A stretch of 62,350 bases of DNA from Silene noctiflora (GCA_009801015.1 VHZZ01002978.1:34946-97295), one strand, 5' to 3'. Positions 11,601-24,155 are shown, numbered from the stretch's first letter. Notes: a model not told the origin generated them from the letters alone. Made by a program: numbers and translations.

Positions 11601-14600
11601 TTTGTCAAGGTTTGCATTCTTTTCTTTTGTTCCCCTATTATTTCTTGTTCATTGTTATTCGCTTTCCTTTTTTGTTGGATTTGTTAAATTTTATCCTAAT
11701 GCTGTAATAATGTTTCTTTACCTATTTTACAGGAGAAACGTTTCCACAATTGGCTGGAAAATGCTAGGGATTGGGCAGTCAGTCGAAGTAGATTTTGGGG
11801 TACTCCTCTTCCCGTATGGATGAGTGATGATGGAAAGGAAATGCGAGTCATTTCTTCCATCGAAGAACTAGAGAAGGAGTCCGGGGAAAAGGTTTGTTTC
11901 GTTTATAATAAAAAAGCATTTCTTACATGCTAAGTTCAGTAACAAAAGAAGGGGACGGGGAAAGGCAATTTCGCAAGGGGGAATATATTAATTGAAATGC
12001 GCATCTACTATATTGATTTTAGTTACAGGATGCATGCATTTGCATGTTGAAATATCCTGCATACTAATGGGTACATGCTACAGGTCACTGATTTGCACCG
12101 CCACAAAATCGATCATTTAACTATCCCATCAAAGCACGGAAATGGCGTTCTTAGGCGCGTGGATGATGTAAGCCATCTTGATCAAGGCAATATGATATAC
12201 TTTATTATGTGATTATGTATTTATGGGATCTATTTCTTTTACATGTCAATTGTGACTTGTCTATATAAAGGAAAAAGAACATTAAATAGCTGCTTTGGAG
12301 TATTATCTCTAACACGTTTTTTTGCCCTAAAAATTGACTTGGAGTAAACATTGCTTTCTCTGATTTTTTTTTTTTTTGTATTTTGTGCTATAAGTTGATG
12401 CCCAAATTTTTAAAACTTTGCTTTTCATATGGCTGATTGTTTATTCTGCTGTCGGAAACATGTATATTTCTTATGGGTAGTTGCTAGTATTTATGCTACT
12501 CTTTTTGGGTTTGCATGTCCCTTAACGTCTACTTCCTATATAGCCAAAGTTACATTATTATTATTTTGGCATGTGATAAAAGACTTGATCAAAAATCAAA
12601 ATAGCTTTAAAACTCTACATGCTTCTTTTTCCATGAAGTAGTTAGAAGACTGTCTTTTTTCGGATGTGGGTCACTTGGAAACTGTCTCTGATTCATTTTG
12701 ATTTTTAACCTCAATTTCTGTTTCATTTTGATTTTAGAGTAGTTAATGTTTATATGTTCATTGGCCCTTCAAGGCATAAAAGATTGATTTGTCATTTGTC
12801 AGAAAGGAAAACATTTATATAGGTAACATCACCCTATTTCAAATTAAGGTAGATTTTAGATTGACCTGTTATATAGGTAACATCACCCTATTTCTGCGCT
12901 GACATGTTCACACATATGCAGTGGAAAAGCGATGGTGCTATGTTTTTGCAGTGTCAAAGAATTTCATATTATTCAAGTTTTGAGTAATTGTGTGACAGAC
13001 AGAACGAAAATTTGCAGTTACCTTTTTCATTGTCTTACTAGAAATTTTGTGCAATTTTTGTCATGTAAAAGACTTCTTGGAAGTTGGGAAGGAAAAAATA
13101 CTAGAAAAGGAGAAATACCCGTATGGAAATAGAGCGATAAATACCAGTAGTCCATTACAGCAAGTCTTTATTTTAAAAAGTTGCACCCTGAGAATCTTGG
13201 TTTAGTTGACAACTTTCCCTTTTTCATGTGGCTACCACAGTGTTTTCTTTAATAGTATAGTAGTGTTCTCATTTATTTTAATGTTGTGTTCTTGTAGGTG
13301 TTTGATTGCTGGTTTGAAAGTGGTGCAATGCCTTATGCATACATTCATTACCCTTTTGAAAACAAAGAGCTTTTTGAAACCAATTTTCCAGGGCATTTTG
13401 TGGCTGAAGGGCTGGATCAAACTCGCGGATGGTTAGTTTCTTTCTTCATTTACATTGTTGGTGGGTGCTTAATCTTTTGCTAATTAGTTCAGTAGGAACT
13501 ACACTCCTGAAATTTTTTGCTGCTGGTGTAGTGTTGTTTTTCTTCTTGTTAATTATTGAATGCAGCCCATCACATGTAGGCAAGTTGTTTTAAATACCAT
13601 CCTAATAATAGCTATCATTCATGCTCATCCTATGCAAACACCATAACATAATTAGAAGTAATCCCTTCATTTCATTGGATTTTGTCCTATTCAGATTGAA
13701 TCGCTATCGTTAAAGTGTGTTCTATCATAGCGCTTACTTAACTATATATATCAGACACTCAATAAGACTATAACCACATATTGCTTATCGGCGTATGTGG
13801 CATATACTCATAACGATTTGCTACCTTGGTTCTTTCTAAATATGTGTCAACTATATAGCCATTGTGGTTATTATCCGACCGAACAGTTGTTGTGAATCTT
13901 GCTCATTCGATAAAAGTTAAAGAACCATAAAAGTAGGTCATTTCACTTATTTTTCCTTTATGTGGTTATTTTGAATTTTGGAATGTCAAGTCAAATTTGG
14001 TTCCAGTATATCAACTAGAAACTTGTGTTTGTAGGTTCTACACTTTGATGGTCCTTTCCACTGCATTATTTGGTAAACCTGCATTTCAAAATCTCATCTG
14101 CAATGGACTTGTCCTTGCCGAGGATGGTAAAAAGATGAGTAAGCGACTGAAGAATTACCCTGCACCCTCAGAAATTCTGAATGAATATGGGGCTGTAAGT
14201 TCTATATAGTATGATGGCATTTCTTTTCAGTAGCCGTATATACTTTAAGAAACATTTTAATGCTGACTATTGTATGCATCTGTATGTGTTGTTTCTATGT
14301 ATTGATATAGTTTGTGTTTGTCATAGGATGCATTACGCTTGTACATAGTAAATTCACCAGTCGTGCGCGCTGAGCCTTTACGTTTTAAGAAAGAGGGAGT
14401 CTTTGGCATGGTATGCTTTTATGCTTCGTTTGTTGTCCGTTTCTCTTTGCATTATTTTTTTATTTATTAACTTGGCTAGGCAAGGATGACTAGTTTCTCT
14501 TTATTTATTGTTTGCTTGTTGTGCTTTCAGATCAGAGATGTATTCCTCCCATGGTACAATGCATACAGATTTCTTGTTCAGAATGCCAAGCGTCTTGAAA

Positions 14601-17600
14601 TTGAAGGCTTTGGAGTGTTCACTCCTTTGGATAAAAGTGGTTTGAAAAATTCTTCTAATGTCCTTGACCAGTGGATCAACTCAGCCACCCAACACCTGGT
14701 TCATTTTGTGCGACAAGAAATGAATGCATATAGACTGTACACGGTTTGTGGATTTTTCATCACCCAATATAACTTCACATCTTTTGTAAATTGTTTCATG
14801 ATCAGTTCTCCTTGATAATTTATACTTCCTCCATCTCATTTATATTGTCCCATTTTCTTGCACAAATAGAGACAGTATATGAATGGGAGGAAGGGACTAA
14901 GATTTTTGGCAAGAGAGGTCTGGAGAATTTCTGTAAAAATTTAGTTGAGTTTGGACTCGGGGTGTTGTAAGGCAAAATGTAACGGACTTTGGTTGTTTTT
15001 ACTACTTTTTGTTGTAAGATTGCATGCATCTTGATTACACAGAAAATATGCTGACTCTCTGACATTCTTCCCCAGGTTGTTCCTCAACTTCTAAAGTTTC
15101 TTGACGATCTGACAAATATCTATGTAAGGTTCAACCGTAAACGATTGAAAGGTCGTACAGGGGAGGAAGACTGTAAGATCGCACTGTCTACCCTTTACCA
15201 TGTATGTTACATCTCTGTACTTATGTACTCCCTGAGTGTTTGTTCATGTGTTCGTTCTTGATCGCATCTGAGTCTTTTCAAATTAGTATCTTAACTGCAA
15301 GAATACTATTGAGTGAAGGCAGTTAACTTGCCCGTTGCACTGCTAGGCTGTTAATTATGACCCCTTTAGTTCCACTTCCCTCATTCTCGTTGGTGTGCAT
15401 CATTCTGATATATACTGCGTGGTTTTTGAGTTTATTACTAGCCAGTGACCTTATAGTTAATTATTTATGTAGCTTAGTTCATAATCACAGAGATGTCATT
15501 CAATTTACATTTCATGTCTGTATCATTGGTCCTAGGTACTGTTAACTTCGTGTAAGGCAATGGCTCCTTTGACACCTTTCTTCACTGAAGTCTTGTACCA
15601 AAATTTAAGAAGAGTTAGTGAGGGAGCAGAAGAGAGCATTCATTATTGCGGCTTTCCTGAAGAAGAGGGGAAGGTACTCTACTAGTCTTGGGAGCCAAGT
15701 ATTTTTTTTGGCTCTTTGCTTATTTTTTGCCTGTTTTTAAAATAGTTCATTAAAAGGTTCGATCAATTATATATTGCTGTAATGTTTTTATAATTTTATT
15801 GTTCTTATTTAGGGAGATGAACGCATTGTAGAAAGTGTTTCGAGGATGACAAGAATCATAGATCTTGCGCGGAATATCCGTGAGCGCCACAACAAGCCTT
15901 TAAAGACACCTCTCAGGTAGTGACTATTTTTCATCGTCTTCTGTTTGTGAATCTTTTTTACCCGGTGCTGCTGCTCGCTGTTTTTTTTTTTTAATTTTTT
16001 AATTTTTTTTATTTAACAATTCCGTCAGTTCACTAAATCAGTTTCTGCTTTTCTCCTGGGATTAAAACAGGGAGATGGTGATTGTACACCCTGACAATGA
16101 TTTTCTGGACGATATCGGTGGAAAGTTGAGAGAGGTACTAATGATGCCACGGTGCATGTTATATGAGATTGTTGAAGCAATTTTTTTAATTCTCATGTAG
16201 CGAGCAAGGATTTTGATGTGTATAATTGCTAATCTCCCTCGTACATCCAAAATTAACAGAAGGTTTACTCTGTTAAAATGATATGGTGCTGAAATATGAC
16301 AAGTTGCTTTTAAATAACTATTGTAGCCTTTGATAATCTTTTTCCCATAATGATCCGTCTTGTTCCAGGATCCAGATGCTGAAGTGGCGTTCTTTGGGGG
16401 GTGGTAATTGATGTAGCCTTTGATTATAGTACTAGCTTCAAGCCTGTGAGTCCATGGAATAATCTGACATTTTAGACTGCATGTTATCAGTTTTTTTTAT
16501 TTAGTTTATTAAGTTCTTCAGAAAATTCATGATCTTCAGTACATTTTGGATTCCCTTTTTTCGTAGATCTGTACGATTAGATGTGATTTTCCTTTGGTAT
16601 ATGCTGAGTAGCCCTCTAGAACCTCCATATGTTATCCCATTTTGAATGTCCATGTAGTTGCTAGGAGGCGCCAAAGCTTAAGAGAAATAGAAAGTTTGGA
16701 GGGCTTCGGGGTCATGTCTTAGACAAAAGTTGAATCTTTGCCGTGTTCCCTATTCTAGTTCTCTTTACATGACGTCCCTGCTAATAGACACATTCACTCA
16801 ATACCTGCGTCTTAATTGTCTTATGCATTGCAGTATGTTCTGGAAGAGCTTAATATAAGGTCGCTTGTACCCTGCAATGATCCTCTGAAATATGCTTCAC
16901 TTCGCGCTGAGCCTGATTTCAGGTAGGCGTATTCTTCAGCTGACTAATTATATGTTCCATTTGTTTGTCATGCTAACTAAATGATAATGGTATATTTTTT
17001 CCCAGTGTGCTGGGCAAGAGGCTTGGAAAATCTATGGGAGTTGTTGCAAAGGAAGTCAAGGGAATGTGTCAGAAAGATATATTAGCTTTCGAGGAAGCAG
17101 GAGAACTTACCATTGCTGGGCATTGTTTAAAGCTAAGTGATATTAAGGTTTGTTTTCTGTTAAATCTTAATTCCATATGCAAAAGTGCTGTTACTTTGTT
17201 TTGATGGTGATCTCATATCTAATCAAAGTGTTGGTTGGACTTCTAAGATAAGGCAACTACTGATCACGTTTTAAATCAGAGTCTACGCTATCTCAGGACC
17301 GTCCGGTAATTTGGCATAGAGCAGTTTCATTCAGTCTACTTTTCAAGTTATAGGAATCTCAATTCTCAATTATCATTGCTCAGAATTTTTATTTTAAACA
17401 CGACTACAGATTTACATTTCTGTATATGAGAAGTAGCCACACCAATTTCGTTTGCACCAAGTATTTTCTGGTGTATGTCTGATTTTCTGTAAGTAACCAG
17501 GTCAGTAGTATGTAAATAATAGCTATTGACTTAGTGTTCAATGATTATAATGGCTTCAGAGAGACGGAGAGGAATTTCTTATGTAGTTGTTGTGGCCTGT

Positions 17601-20600
17601 GGGAGTGAATTTTCATTGTTGTGGTAGTTGATCTCAAGGACCCCGCTTTTTCTGAGGATTGATATGCAATAGTTCATGTTTCTTGCTTGGGGGCGGGGCG
17701 GGGCGGAGCGGAGGCCATACTATCTTTCATTTTAAGATGTTAACACAAGGCTTGGATCTTTGTACTGCATGTGTGCATGGGAAGGAGGTGTTGGTTTGAC
17801 CATTAGATTGGAATTTCGTCTTTGAGAAAAGCCATGCCAAGGTGGCAAGGTCTATCAATATGGGATTCGTAAGTTATTAAAGGCTTGTATATATGAAAAA
17901 TACGGTTCAGACAGACAAAGTAGTTCTTAGAGTAGAACAACATTACCAGCGTCTTAAGACTCAAGAGCTCCCACAAATTGTGAGGTGGAGGTTGATGTAT
18001 GCAGCCTAACTTGTCGTGTTAGCAATACACAGAGACAGTTTTCATGTGACACAATTAAAATTGCTTAGAGAATTACATCAAATGATTGTTAGTTAGTTGT
18101 AAAACTACAGTGAGTTAGTGCGTCATGTTACTCATGTAGCTTTACTCTATCATACTAGAATCATAGAATAGCGACTCTGGCTGAAAATGGACAAATACCT
18201 TGCTTAGATTAACAAACAAAATTGATAATTGATAATTTGGATTTCATTTATGTTTAACTGCTGATACTTTTTAAAGCTTTGAACTAAAAGTCTGTTTGCA
18301 GTACTCCAGTTATTTTTTCTATTTTCTCATTTTTTTTTAAATCGCTGTTTTGGACTTGAGCTGATCTTGTACTATTTCAGGTTTTGAGGGATTTCAAGCG
18401 TCCTGATAATACAACAGAAGAGGAAATTGATGCTGCAGGAGATGGTAAAGACTTAATATTGACTATGTGATAACATAATCCTTATGTGGCAAAATGATGT
18501 AGGGAGATGTAACAAGCTCCACTGCTTCTGTGCAGGTGACGTGTTGGTTATTCTTGACTTGCGCCCTGATGATTCATTGTTTGAATCTGGAGTTGCACGT
18601 GAGGTAAGCTTTAAATCCCTTTTAAATCATTCAGTGCTTCTAATTCAAACATCGATAAGCTAAGTAATTTAAATTATAAATGTAAATTCATGTCACTATG
18701 TTGGCACGGTCACGTTAGCTGATGAGTCGGAATGATGAATATTTTCAAAGATGAAGTTGACTTCATTTGGATATGTTCTTAAATTTTGACAGTTGTCTTC
18801 AGAGCTTAGCAATTATGTGAAAGTCTCTTATCCAGTCCATTGTCATGGAAGGCTTACTAATGTCCATTTTTTTTAGATTGTCAACCGCATCCAAAAGTTG
18901 AGGAAGAAGGCCAGTCTTGAACCAACTGATGTGGTGGAGGTGTACTTCAGTCCCTTGGAGAAAGATGCGTCGACTTTGAAGCAGGTTTTGAGTTCACAGG
19001 TACTGAGTGGAAATGGAGAGCTGGGACTGCTTTCTTTCACAAAGCTCTATTATGGTTTAGTCATAATCTATAGTCCTTGGGTAATGTACGTAATGGTCAA
19101 ATGTACACTGATTTGGCTTGGGGAACATGTTTGAGTTTGTAGAATGCTACTGAATTCAAATAGAGAAAATGCTGGCAACCTAGTTTGCAAACGAACTCCA
19201 TTTCAGTGCAAATGACTCAGTCTGAGGACTGATGGTTGATGTAGCCTTTGGTGTGATTATATAGATCCACATGCACACGCAGAAAGAAATAGTTGAAAGA
19301 GGGCAATATTTTGGACTTGGGGTTTCTCTTTCCGCCTTGAATTTGTATCAGAAAAAAGAAATGATAAAACAAGAAACAGACTAAATTATACATTAGTTAG
19401 CATAATCTGTATATCGTTTTCACACTCTTATTTTCATCTTGGTATGCTAAGATGTCTGGTTTTCTAACCATCTGCAGGAACAATATGTGAGAGATGCCAT
19501 TGGCTCGCACTTGCTTCTCCCCGAAACTAGGCTGTCTCATGCAGTAAGTTTGTCTAGTGGATTGGTCTGTAATAGAATTTTGAGTTTGACTTTAACTTTC
19601 TTCTATACTTGTGCATCCTTCACATACGGCATTCTTACGATAACTATGGTACCACCACTAGGTTGGTCAACCTGGTGGTTTACATGCTTCAAATTGAGTT
19701 ATATAGCCTGTAATCAGATTTACGAAGTTCTTTTTTTTGCGGAACGTTGTTTATATTTTACACAACACAAAAATTTATGTGAGACGATTTTACGTGTTTC
19801 TATCAACTAACGATATAATTATTTGCGCTAGTTCCAGGTGTGAAACTGTTTCATACAAGACTTACTCTAGGTTTTATGGCAGCTGTAATGGCTGCAGCTA
19901 GTTATAACTGTTCCATTAGTTTTTTTTTCAGATGCTAAATAGCTGTAAAGTTTGGCATGAGGTTAAACAAATTGGAACTTTTATTCCCTTCTAACGGTCA
20001 AAGTGTAAATAGTTGTTGGATTATTTTTTCATGTTTTATCTTTCTGCTGTCTTGGGTTTGCAGTTTGAGAGCAACTTATCCTTTTATTATGGATGATTTC
20101 AGGTTATCTTTTGTGAAGAAACGTTTCATGGTGTATATGATATGTCATTCACTATTAGTCTGTCCACGCCGTCATTGGTTTTCAATGATGAAGCTTTACT
20201 AAGCTTATATGAAGGTTTGTTGAGTTTCTAACCTTATAACTAATTTGCTTATGGTTTTCTTGTTTGGTATTAAAATAATAACACGGATCTGATTTGCAGG
20301 AAACTCGAAATTTGCTCAAGGTTTGCAGGTTTACCTTAGGTCAAGAGATTATAACAGCCTGAAATCAGAATTCCAAGCCGGAAATGGAAAGGTATTCTTG
20401 TCATTCACTATCGTTCCTAGATTGTTTCTTCTCAAATTTCTGGAGAAATTGAATTTGTTCTCTCTAATTTGACAAAAATTCTACATAAATCACAGATCAG
20501 GGTTGATTGTATCAAGGACCAACCACCAGTAGACGTAGTTTTGGGACAACATGTATTCTTGAGCGTTGGAGATCATTACATCAGCACAAAATCTGCGTGA
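5630..20600 (+). CDS. Isoleucyl-tRNA synthetase, cytosolic type (27 exons)
   Basis: Charges tRNA-Ile with isoleucine in the cytosol. The spliced product is 1183 aa, close to the plant cytosolic enzyme (about 1190). HIGH signature HYGH at residues 56-59; GWDCHG near 100; CP1 editing domain with [10 protein letters not shown] and [21 protein letters not shown] at 634-638; then anticodon-binding and C-terminal domains. No transit peptide is evident. The ATG follows a short CT/A-rich leader. Exons: 5630-6163, 7365-7430, 7542-7685, 8681-8904, 9716-9881, 9976-10089, 10851-10948, 11531-11609, 11733-11891, 12084-12167, 13298-13431, 14035-14194, 14327-14410, 14531-14743, 15076-15201, 15536-15673, 15813-15916, 16071-16134, 16834-16922, 17006-17147, 18381-18444, 18536-18603, 18877-18999, 19478-19543, 20103-20214, 20300-20391, 20496-20600. 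All junctions keep phase. Every intron is GT-AG except intron 6 (GC-AG). The least certain junction is exon 24 to 25. Confidence 0.95.
6176..7250 (+). repeat. Degenerate repeats in IleRS intron 1
   Basis: A block of about 170-230 bp recurs in imperfect form. Each copy runs from a GT-rich stretch with GTGATTGA to a tail like TGACCCCCTTTACTCGGTAA...GGCATTTGGGTAATG. The tails start near 6316, 6483 and 6711, and a shorter fourth tail lies near 7190-7235. The copies differ by many substitutions and indels, so the duplication is old. Confidence 0.6.
10090..10850 (+). other. GC-AG intron 6 of the IleRS gene
   Basis: Exon 6 ends ...GTCAAG and the intron starts GCAAGA, which fits the strong consensus of GC donors (AG|GCAAG). 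The acceptor is TTGTTACAG before CAAAAAGG. This join keeps the frame and gives [15 protein letters not shown], matching the conserved family sequence. No nearby GT donor keeps both frame and homology. The intron also carries a (TA)n(GA)n microsatellite near 10592-10617. Confidence 0.8.
12816..12894 (+). repeat. Two copies of a 25-bp direct repeat in IleRS intron 10
   Basis: The same 25 bp, from TATATAGGTAAC to CCTATTTC, occurs at 12816-12840 and 12870-12894 with 29 bp between. Confidence 0.7.
14825..14900. mobile_element. Short Stowaway-like MITE in IleRS intron 14
   Basis: After TA at 14823-14824 the sequence CTTCCTCCATCTCATTTATA starts, and about 50 bp later its inverted partner appears (ATATGAATGGGAGGAAG). 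The TA flank and CTCC-rich inverted ends fit Stowaway MITEs. The right boundary is uncertain. Confidence 0.5.
17689..17717 (+). other. G-rich tract in IleRS intron 20
   Basis: A GGGGG run and two GGGG runs, each separated by one C, followed by shorter GG runs, in an otherwise AT-rich intron. Capable in principle of forming a G-quadruplex in DNA or pre-mRNA. Confidence 0.5.
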
Positions 20601-21758
20601 GGAGACGCATTTACAAGGGTTGCCTAACGCTGCACCGCATACATGATTCATTATCCAATACGTAGATTTAATTAAATGACAAGATACGAATATCGTAATA
20701 TTGATTACACACAGTAGGGTAACATAACATCGATTGTCGATCTCTTTCATTTTGTTGTGTTATTGTCTGTAACAATTTTTGACAAATAGAAATAGGTAAC
20801 CACATTTTGACAGTTGGCAACTTTTGTTGATGGAAACGCCGTGCCCAGATGGATGCATCTGTTCTTATTCCGAAATTTTAGTTGCAACATTGATTAGTTA
20901 ATGATCGTTAACTCCATCTTATTTTTCTTTCTAAATTGCCAAGCAAAATTAACTAAAAGAACACTTATTTATTTATTGTTTACCAGGAAAGAAAATAAGT
21001 TTATCATTTTCTACAACAGAACAAATCTATCTTATCCATTCGGAAGAACGGAAAACAGTGAATATCAATGACTTTCAAGTGTACTTGAGAAAATTGACTC
21101 GGTCCGAATAACCTACCTGTACCCGACCAGACACCCAAACTCTACACGCAGTTCAAATTGACCCGAACTAATATGACTAGAAGTTATCCATAAATCATTT
21201 TTTGATAATAACAAACCCCGAAAATAGTCAAAACCAAAATAGCCCGAAATGGCTCAATCTAATCTGAGTTATTACAAACCCGAGATAACTCTCTTATCTC
21301 ACTCTTACATCTCTCTAAAACTGGATCAATAAATTTCCCAGCTCAAACCCTAACTTAAAAATGGCAAAAGAGAGGTCCACAGAAGCTAGCATTATAAAGA
21401 TGGAAAATTCAACGGGAATAATCCGACCTATTGGCGGTACTGGCACCGGCACCGGCACACTCGGCAGCTTGGATACTATGCAGATGTAATGAGGTTATCT
21501 CGTTCAAACTGGCTGATACCAACACGACGACTATGACTGTAACTATAGTGTGGGATAATTTTACAGGCTCCGGGATAAAGGCAAGTACCGAGGAGGTATT
21601 CTTACGGTATCAGATATCAGAAATATTTCTCTGATCATCTCGAGTCATGAGTCAGTATTATCAAAAGCATCGTATTTTGAAACAATTATACAAATTGGCA
21701 AAATACCAAGAACCAATTCGAAGTCAGCAAGCCTTGCACAAGACTGTTTCATTATTTA
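20601..21758. other. IleRS downstream spacer, no gene supported
   Basis: Includes the 3' untranslated region of IleRS, of unknown length. A short open frame from an ATG at 21361 gives about 42 residues with a GTGTGTGT run and follows an AAACCCTAA string at 21344-21352. It has no recognisable family and stops early, so I do not call it a gene. Confidence 0.5.
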
Positions 21759-21797
21759 TCATGCCTCATTTATTTCTGTGTAATTAAAACAGTCTTG
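21739..21797. repeat. 11-bp inverted repeat after the TPS relic
   Basis: CAAGACTGTTT at 21739-21749 and AAACAGTCTTG at 21787-21797 are perfect inverted copies with a 37-bp spacer. This could be a hairpin or remnant MITE ends. Confidence 0.5.
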
Positions 21798-22554
21798 CAG
21801 TAAGCCACTCTGATATGAGAATTTCTGGTTTAACGTACAGAGTAAAGTAGCCTTGTTCTGCTGATAACCCCGGCTTATCACAGGGGAGAACCATTTGCCG
21901 AGCACCTCTCTATCTCTTCGACTCACAATGAAGACAGTATTTCTTGGATCATTGCATAAACTAATCAAGATGGAGATTAAGTTAGAGCTCGGAGATTCTA
22001 CCGATGATGATGATGTCATCGTACCATCATAGTCGAGTAGAATCAACCTACTACTAATTTTCTCATACACCAATTTAAGGCAATCGACGGATAGTTTTCT
22101 AACGTCAGGAGGCAGAGCCACAACCCTAAACCTCAGAGCAAACCAACACCTCAACACCTCTTGAAGAAATGATCAAAACTCCTAGCCCAATATCCCTTTA
22201 AGCACATCCAACATCAATTATCACAGTATTCCCCTCGTATTTCGCCTTTAACTCAGTAACCTCTTAGCGGTTTCAAACGACAGCATCGAAGACTTAATCT
22301 CACCCATATGGATCCCAACTGGTAAAATGTCAATAACTTGCTGTTCTATCATAAAACTCCACCTCAAGATACCCTCTTTTCGCCTTTATAATCCCAACCC
22401 AACATCCTACTACAACAGGACAAAAAATGCGTTGCATAATCACAAGTATGAAACCCAATAAGGTCAGCATTCAAAAAATCTCTCAAAATCTCCACTGGTA
22501 CAGCCCTAAAAATCTCTGATGATGGGAAAGTATCCTGCATGAAAACCCAATTTT
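21759..22554 (-). pseudogene. Class II trehalose-phosphate synthase pseudogene
   Basis: The minus strand from 22554 reads VFMQDTFPSSEIFRAVPVEI, ...LNADLIGFHTCDYATHFLSC and CSRMLG, the glycosyltransferase-20 core of plant TPS proteins. After a stop at about 22376 it continues in other frames as EVEFYDRTASY, ILPVGIHMGEIKSSM and EVTELKAKYEGNTV, again in family order. It then jumps to the C-terminal phosphatase-like domain (VVALPPDVRKLS..., SSRLILLDYDGTM, NTVFIVSRRDREVLGKWFSP), missing roughly 250 residues in between. The reading ends soon after. Stops, frameshifts, the internal deletion and lost ends make it non-functional. The GT-plus-phosphatase fusion and LLDYDGT motif point to the class II (TPS5-11-like) group. 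Confidence 0.85.
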
Positions 22555-22570
22555 AACCCGAAAACCACCC

Positions 22571-23386
22571 TCCTTAAAAGAGTAGGCAACAACATTAGAG
22601 ATCATAACAACTCACTGAATCCGATCTAAGTACTCGAAAAACTTTATGAGCAAAAACAATATTAGCACTGATATATGCACTCTGACGTGTAGGATCATAA
22701 CCATAACAACCACGACTACAAAGGCCACAAACAATGCTTAGAAAAACCAGGATGAAAATTTATCATTAACATCATTTGGTAAGAAAAAAACAGGTAACAC
22801 TTAAATTCATCAAACATAAACTGGGAAATTCTTTCTTCTTTATTTAATCAATGTCAACTTAAATTCATTTGCCAGTCAAAGTTTACCTCACTGAAATCAG
22901 AGAACTTGCTTTATCAAAAGCTAGTGAATAGTTTCAACAAGATATCATCACGGAAATCCGGCTTTGCCCAATACAAGCCCCAGAGAAGGCCAATATAACT
23001 GAAAATCTAAACTAATACTTCCTAGATGAACCAAAAGAAGGTACTTCACATTATATCAGAAAAAGAGAGACTGAAATTGCAAGCAAAAGACATACATCAC
23101 ACTATAACTTTTATCAAAATCAATTTCTATATGTAAAGAGCATAATACCATGCTTCAGAACAAAAAAAAAATACAAATTAAAAGAAAACTAAGTTACTCA
23201 GAAACCATTCTAGCCTTTCTGGCCAGGCCTTCAGCTTTCGACTAAAAAAAGAAATGAACATCCCGAAAGGGAAAAAAGAGCTACATTCTAGTTTCTCACT
23301 TTGGTAATTAAAAGGATAAGAACCAATTGATAAGGGCATAAATTTTCAAAACCCTACCTCAGTAACTGAAACCATGATTACCAAAT
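22571..23386. other. Spacer between TPS relic and bL12m, no gene seen
   Basis: AT-rich sequence without a recognisable coding region. The part just before 23387 would include the 3' untranslated region of the bL12m gene. More decayed TPS sequence may extend to about 22570. Confidence 0.5.
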
Positions 23387-24046
23387 TCATTCCATAACAA
23401 CAGTAGCTCCAACAGCTTTCATCTTCTCGATTATCTGTAGTGCTTCTTCCTTAGACACACCCGCCTTAAAAATAGCAGGTGCCTTCTCCACCAAAGCCTT
23501 TGCCTCCTTCAACCCCAAATCAGTAAACGCCCTAATCTCCTTGATAACTTTAATCTTGGAACTACTTTCGTACGCCTCCAATTTCAACTCAAACACAGTC
23601 TTCTCGGGAGCCTTCTCTTCTTGCGCATCAGCAGCAGGCCCACTCGCCCCCGTCTGTCCCAACCCAGCAACTGCCCCAGCCTTCAAAACCCCAATAACCG
23701 GCGCTTCAGTCATCCCCATCTTCTTCATCAAAATGGATGCCAACTCAGCCGCCTCCCTTAATTTAAGCGACGCCACCTCATCAACCAGCCTAAAAACCCG
23801 GTCACTAGGCGGNCTCCTATGGCAAGTTGGGTCAAACTTAGCATGATCATAATCAGCAGGAAGTTTCCTAGGATCAATTTCCACTTCTTCTAATTTCTCT
23901 TCCTCCACTTTCCTCGCGGGTTGCCCGTAGTTTCGACATATCCCAAAATTAGGGTTTAAGGGCTTTGCACCAATTACTGATCCAAAATAGAATTTTGACA
24001 TCAACCCAGTTCGCAAATGTTGCCTAAATCTCGGAATCAAACTCAT
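23387..24046 (-). CDS. Mitochondrial ribosomal protein bL12m (L7/L12)
   Basis: Encodes the stalk protein of the mitochondrial large ribosomal subunit, which recruits translation GTPases. The product is 219 aa in one exon, as expected for the plant mitochondrial type. Residues 1-45 are rich in Arg and Ser with few acids, a likely mitochondrial presequence. The N-terminal dimerisation segment is LVDEVASLKLREAAELASIL (87-106). A flexible Ala/Gly hinge spans about 123-141. The C-terminal domain (149-219) starts KTVFELKLEAYE and carries KIKVIKEIRAFTDLGLKEAK...VEKAP...AGVSKEEA, the conserved factor-binding surface. One codon, residue 78, contains an N. The ATG at 24046 opens the presequence, and only stop-containing leader lies upstream. 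Confidence 0.93.
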   Translation of the reverse strand: MSLIPRFRQHLRTGLMSKFYFGSVIGAKPLNPNFGICRNYGQPARKVEEEKLEEVEIDPRKLPADYDHAKFDPTCHRXPPSDRVFRLVDEVASLKLREAAELASILMKKMGMTEAPVIGVLKAGAVAGLGQTGASGPAADAQEEKAPEKTVFELKLEAYESSSKIKVIKEIRAFTDLGLKEAKALVEKAPAIFKAGVSKEEALQIIEKMKAVGATVVME

Positions 24047-24126
24047 TTTATATCAAATCTCCCAAATTTTGAACTTTAGATCACCCAATAGATTGAATTA
24101 AATTCCAGAAATGTCAACTATAACTT

Positions 24127-24155
24127 AAACCCTAATGGAAATGAGTTTAGGGTTT
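24127..24155 (-). promoter_or_regulatory. Telo-boxes upstream of bL12m
   Basis: Read on the gene strand, AAACCCTAA is at 24155-24147, about 100 bp before the start codon. A second copy in the opposite orientation is at 24127-24135. Both fit the telo-box seen in many plant ribosomal protein promoters. Whether they sit in promoter or leader cannot be told. Confidence 0.45.

Noticed and set aside
16368..16405. Possible extra IleRS exon (AG, then [11 protein letters not shown], then GT)
   Set aside because: It would break the continuous match between exons 18 and 19 and is absent from the family.
21361..21634. Short ORFs after an AAACCCTAA string
   Set aside because: No recognisable family, early stops, no splice pattern.
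23541..23846. 101-codon plus-strand ORF
   Set aside because: Antisense shadow of bL12m.
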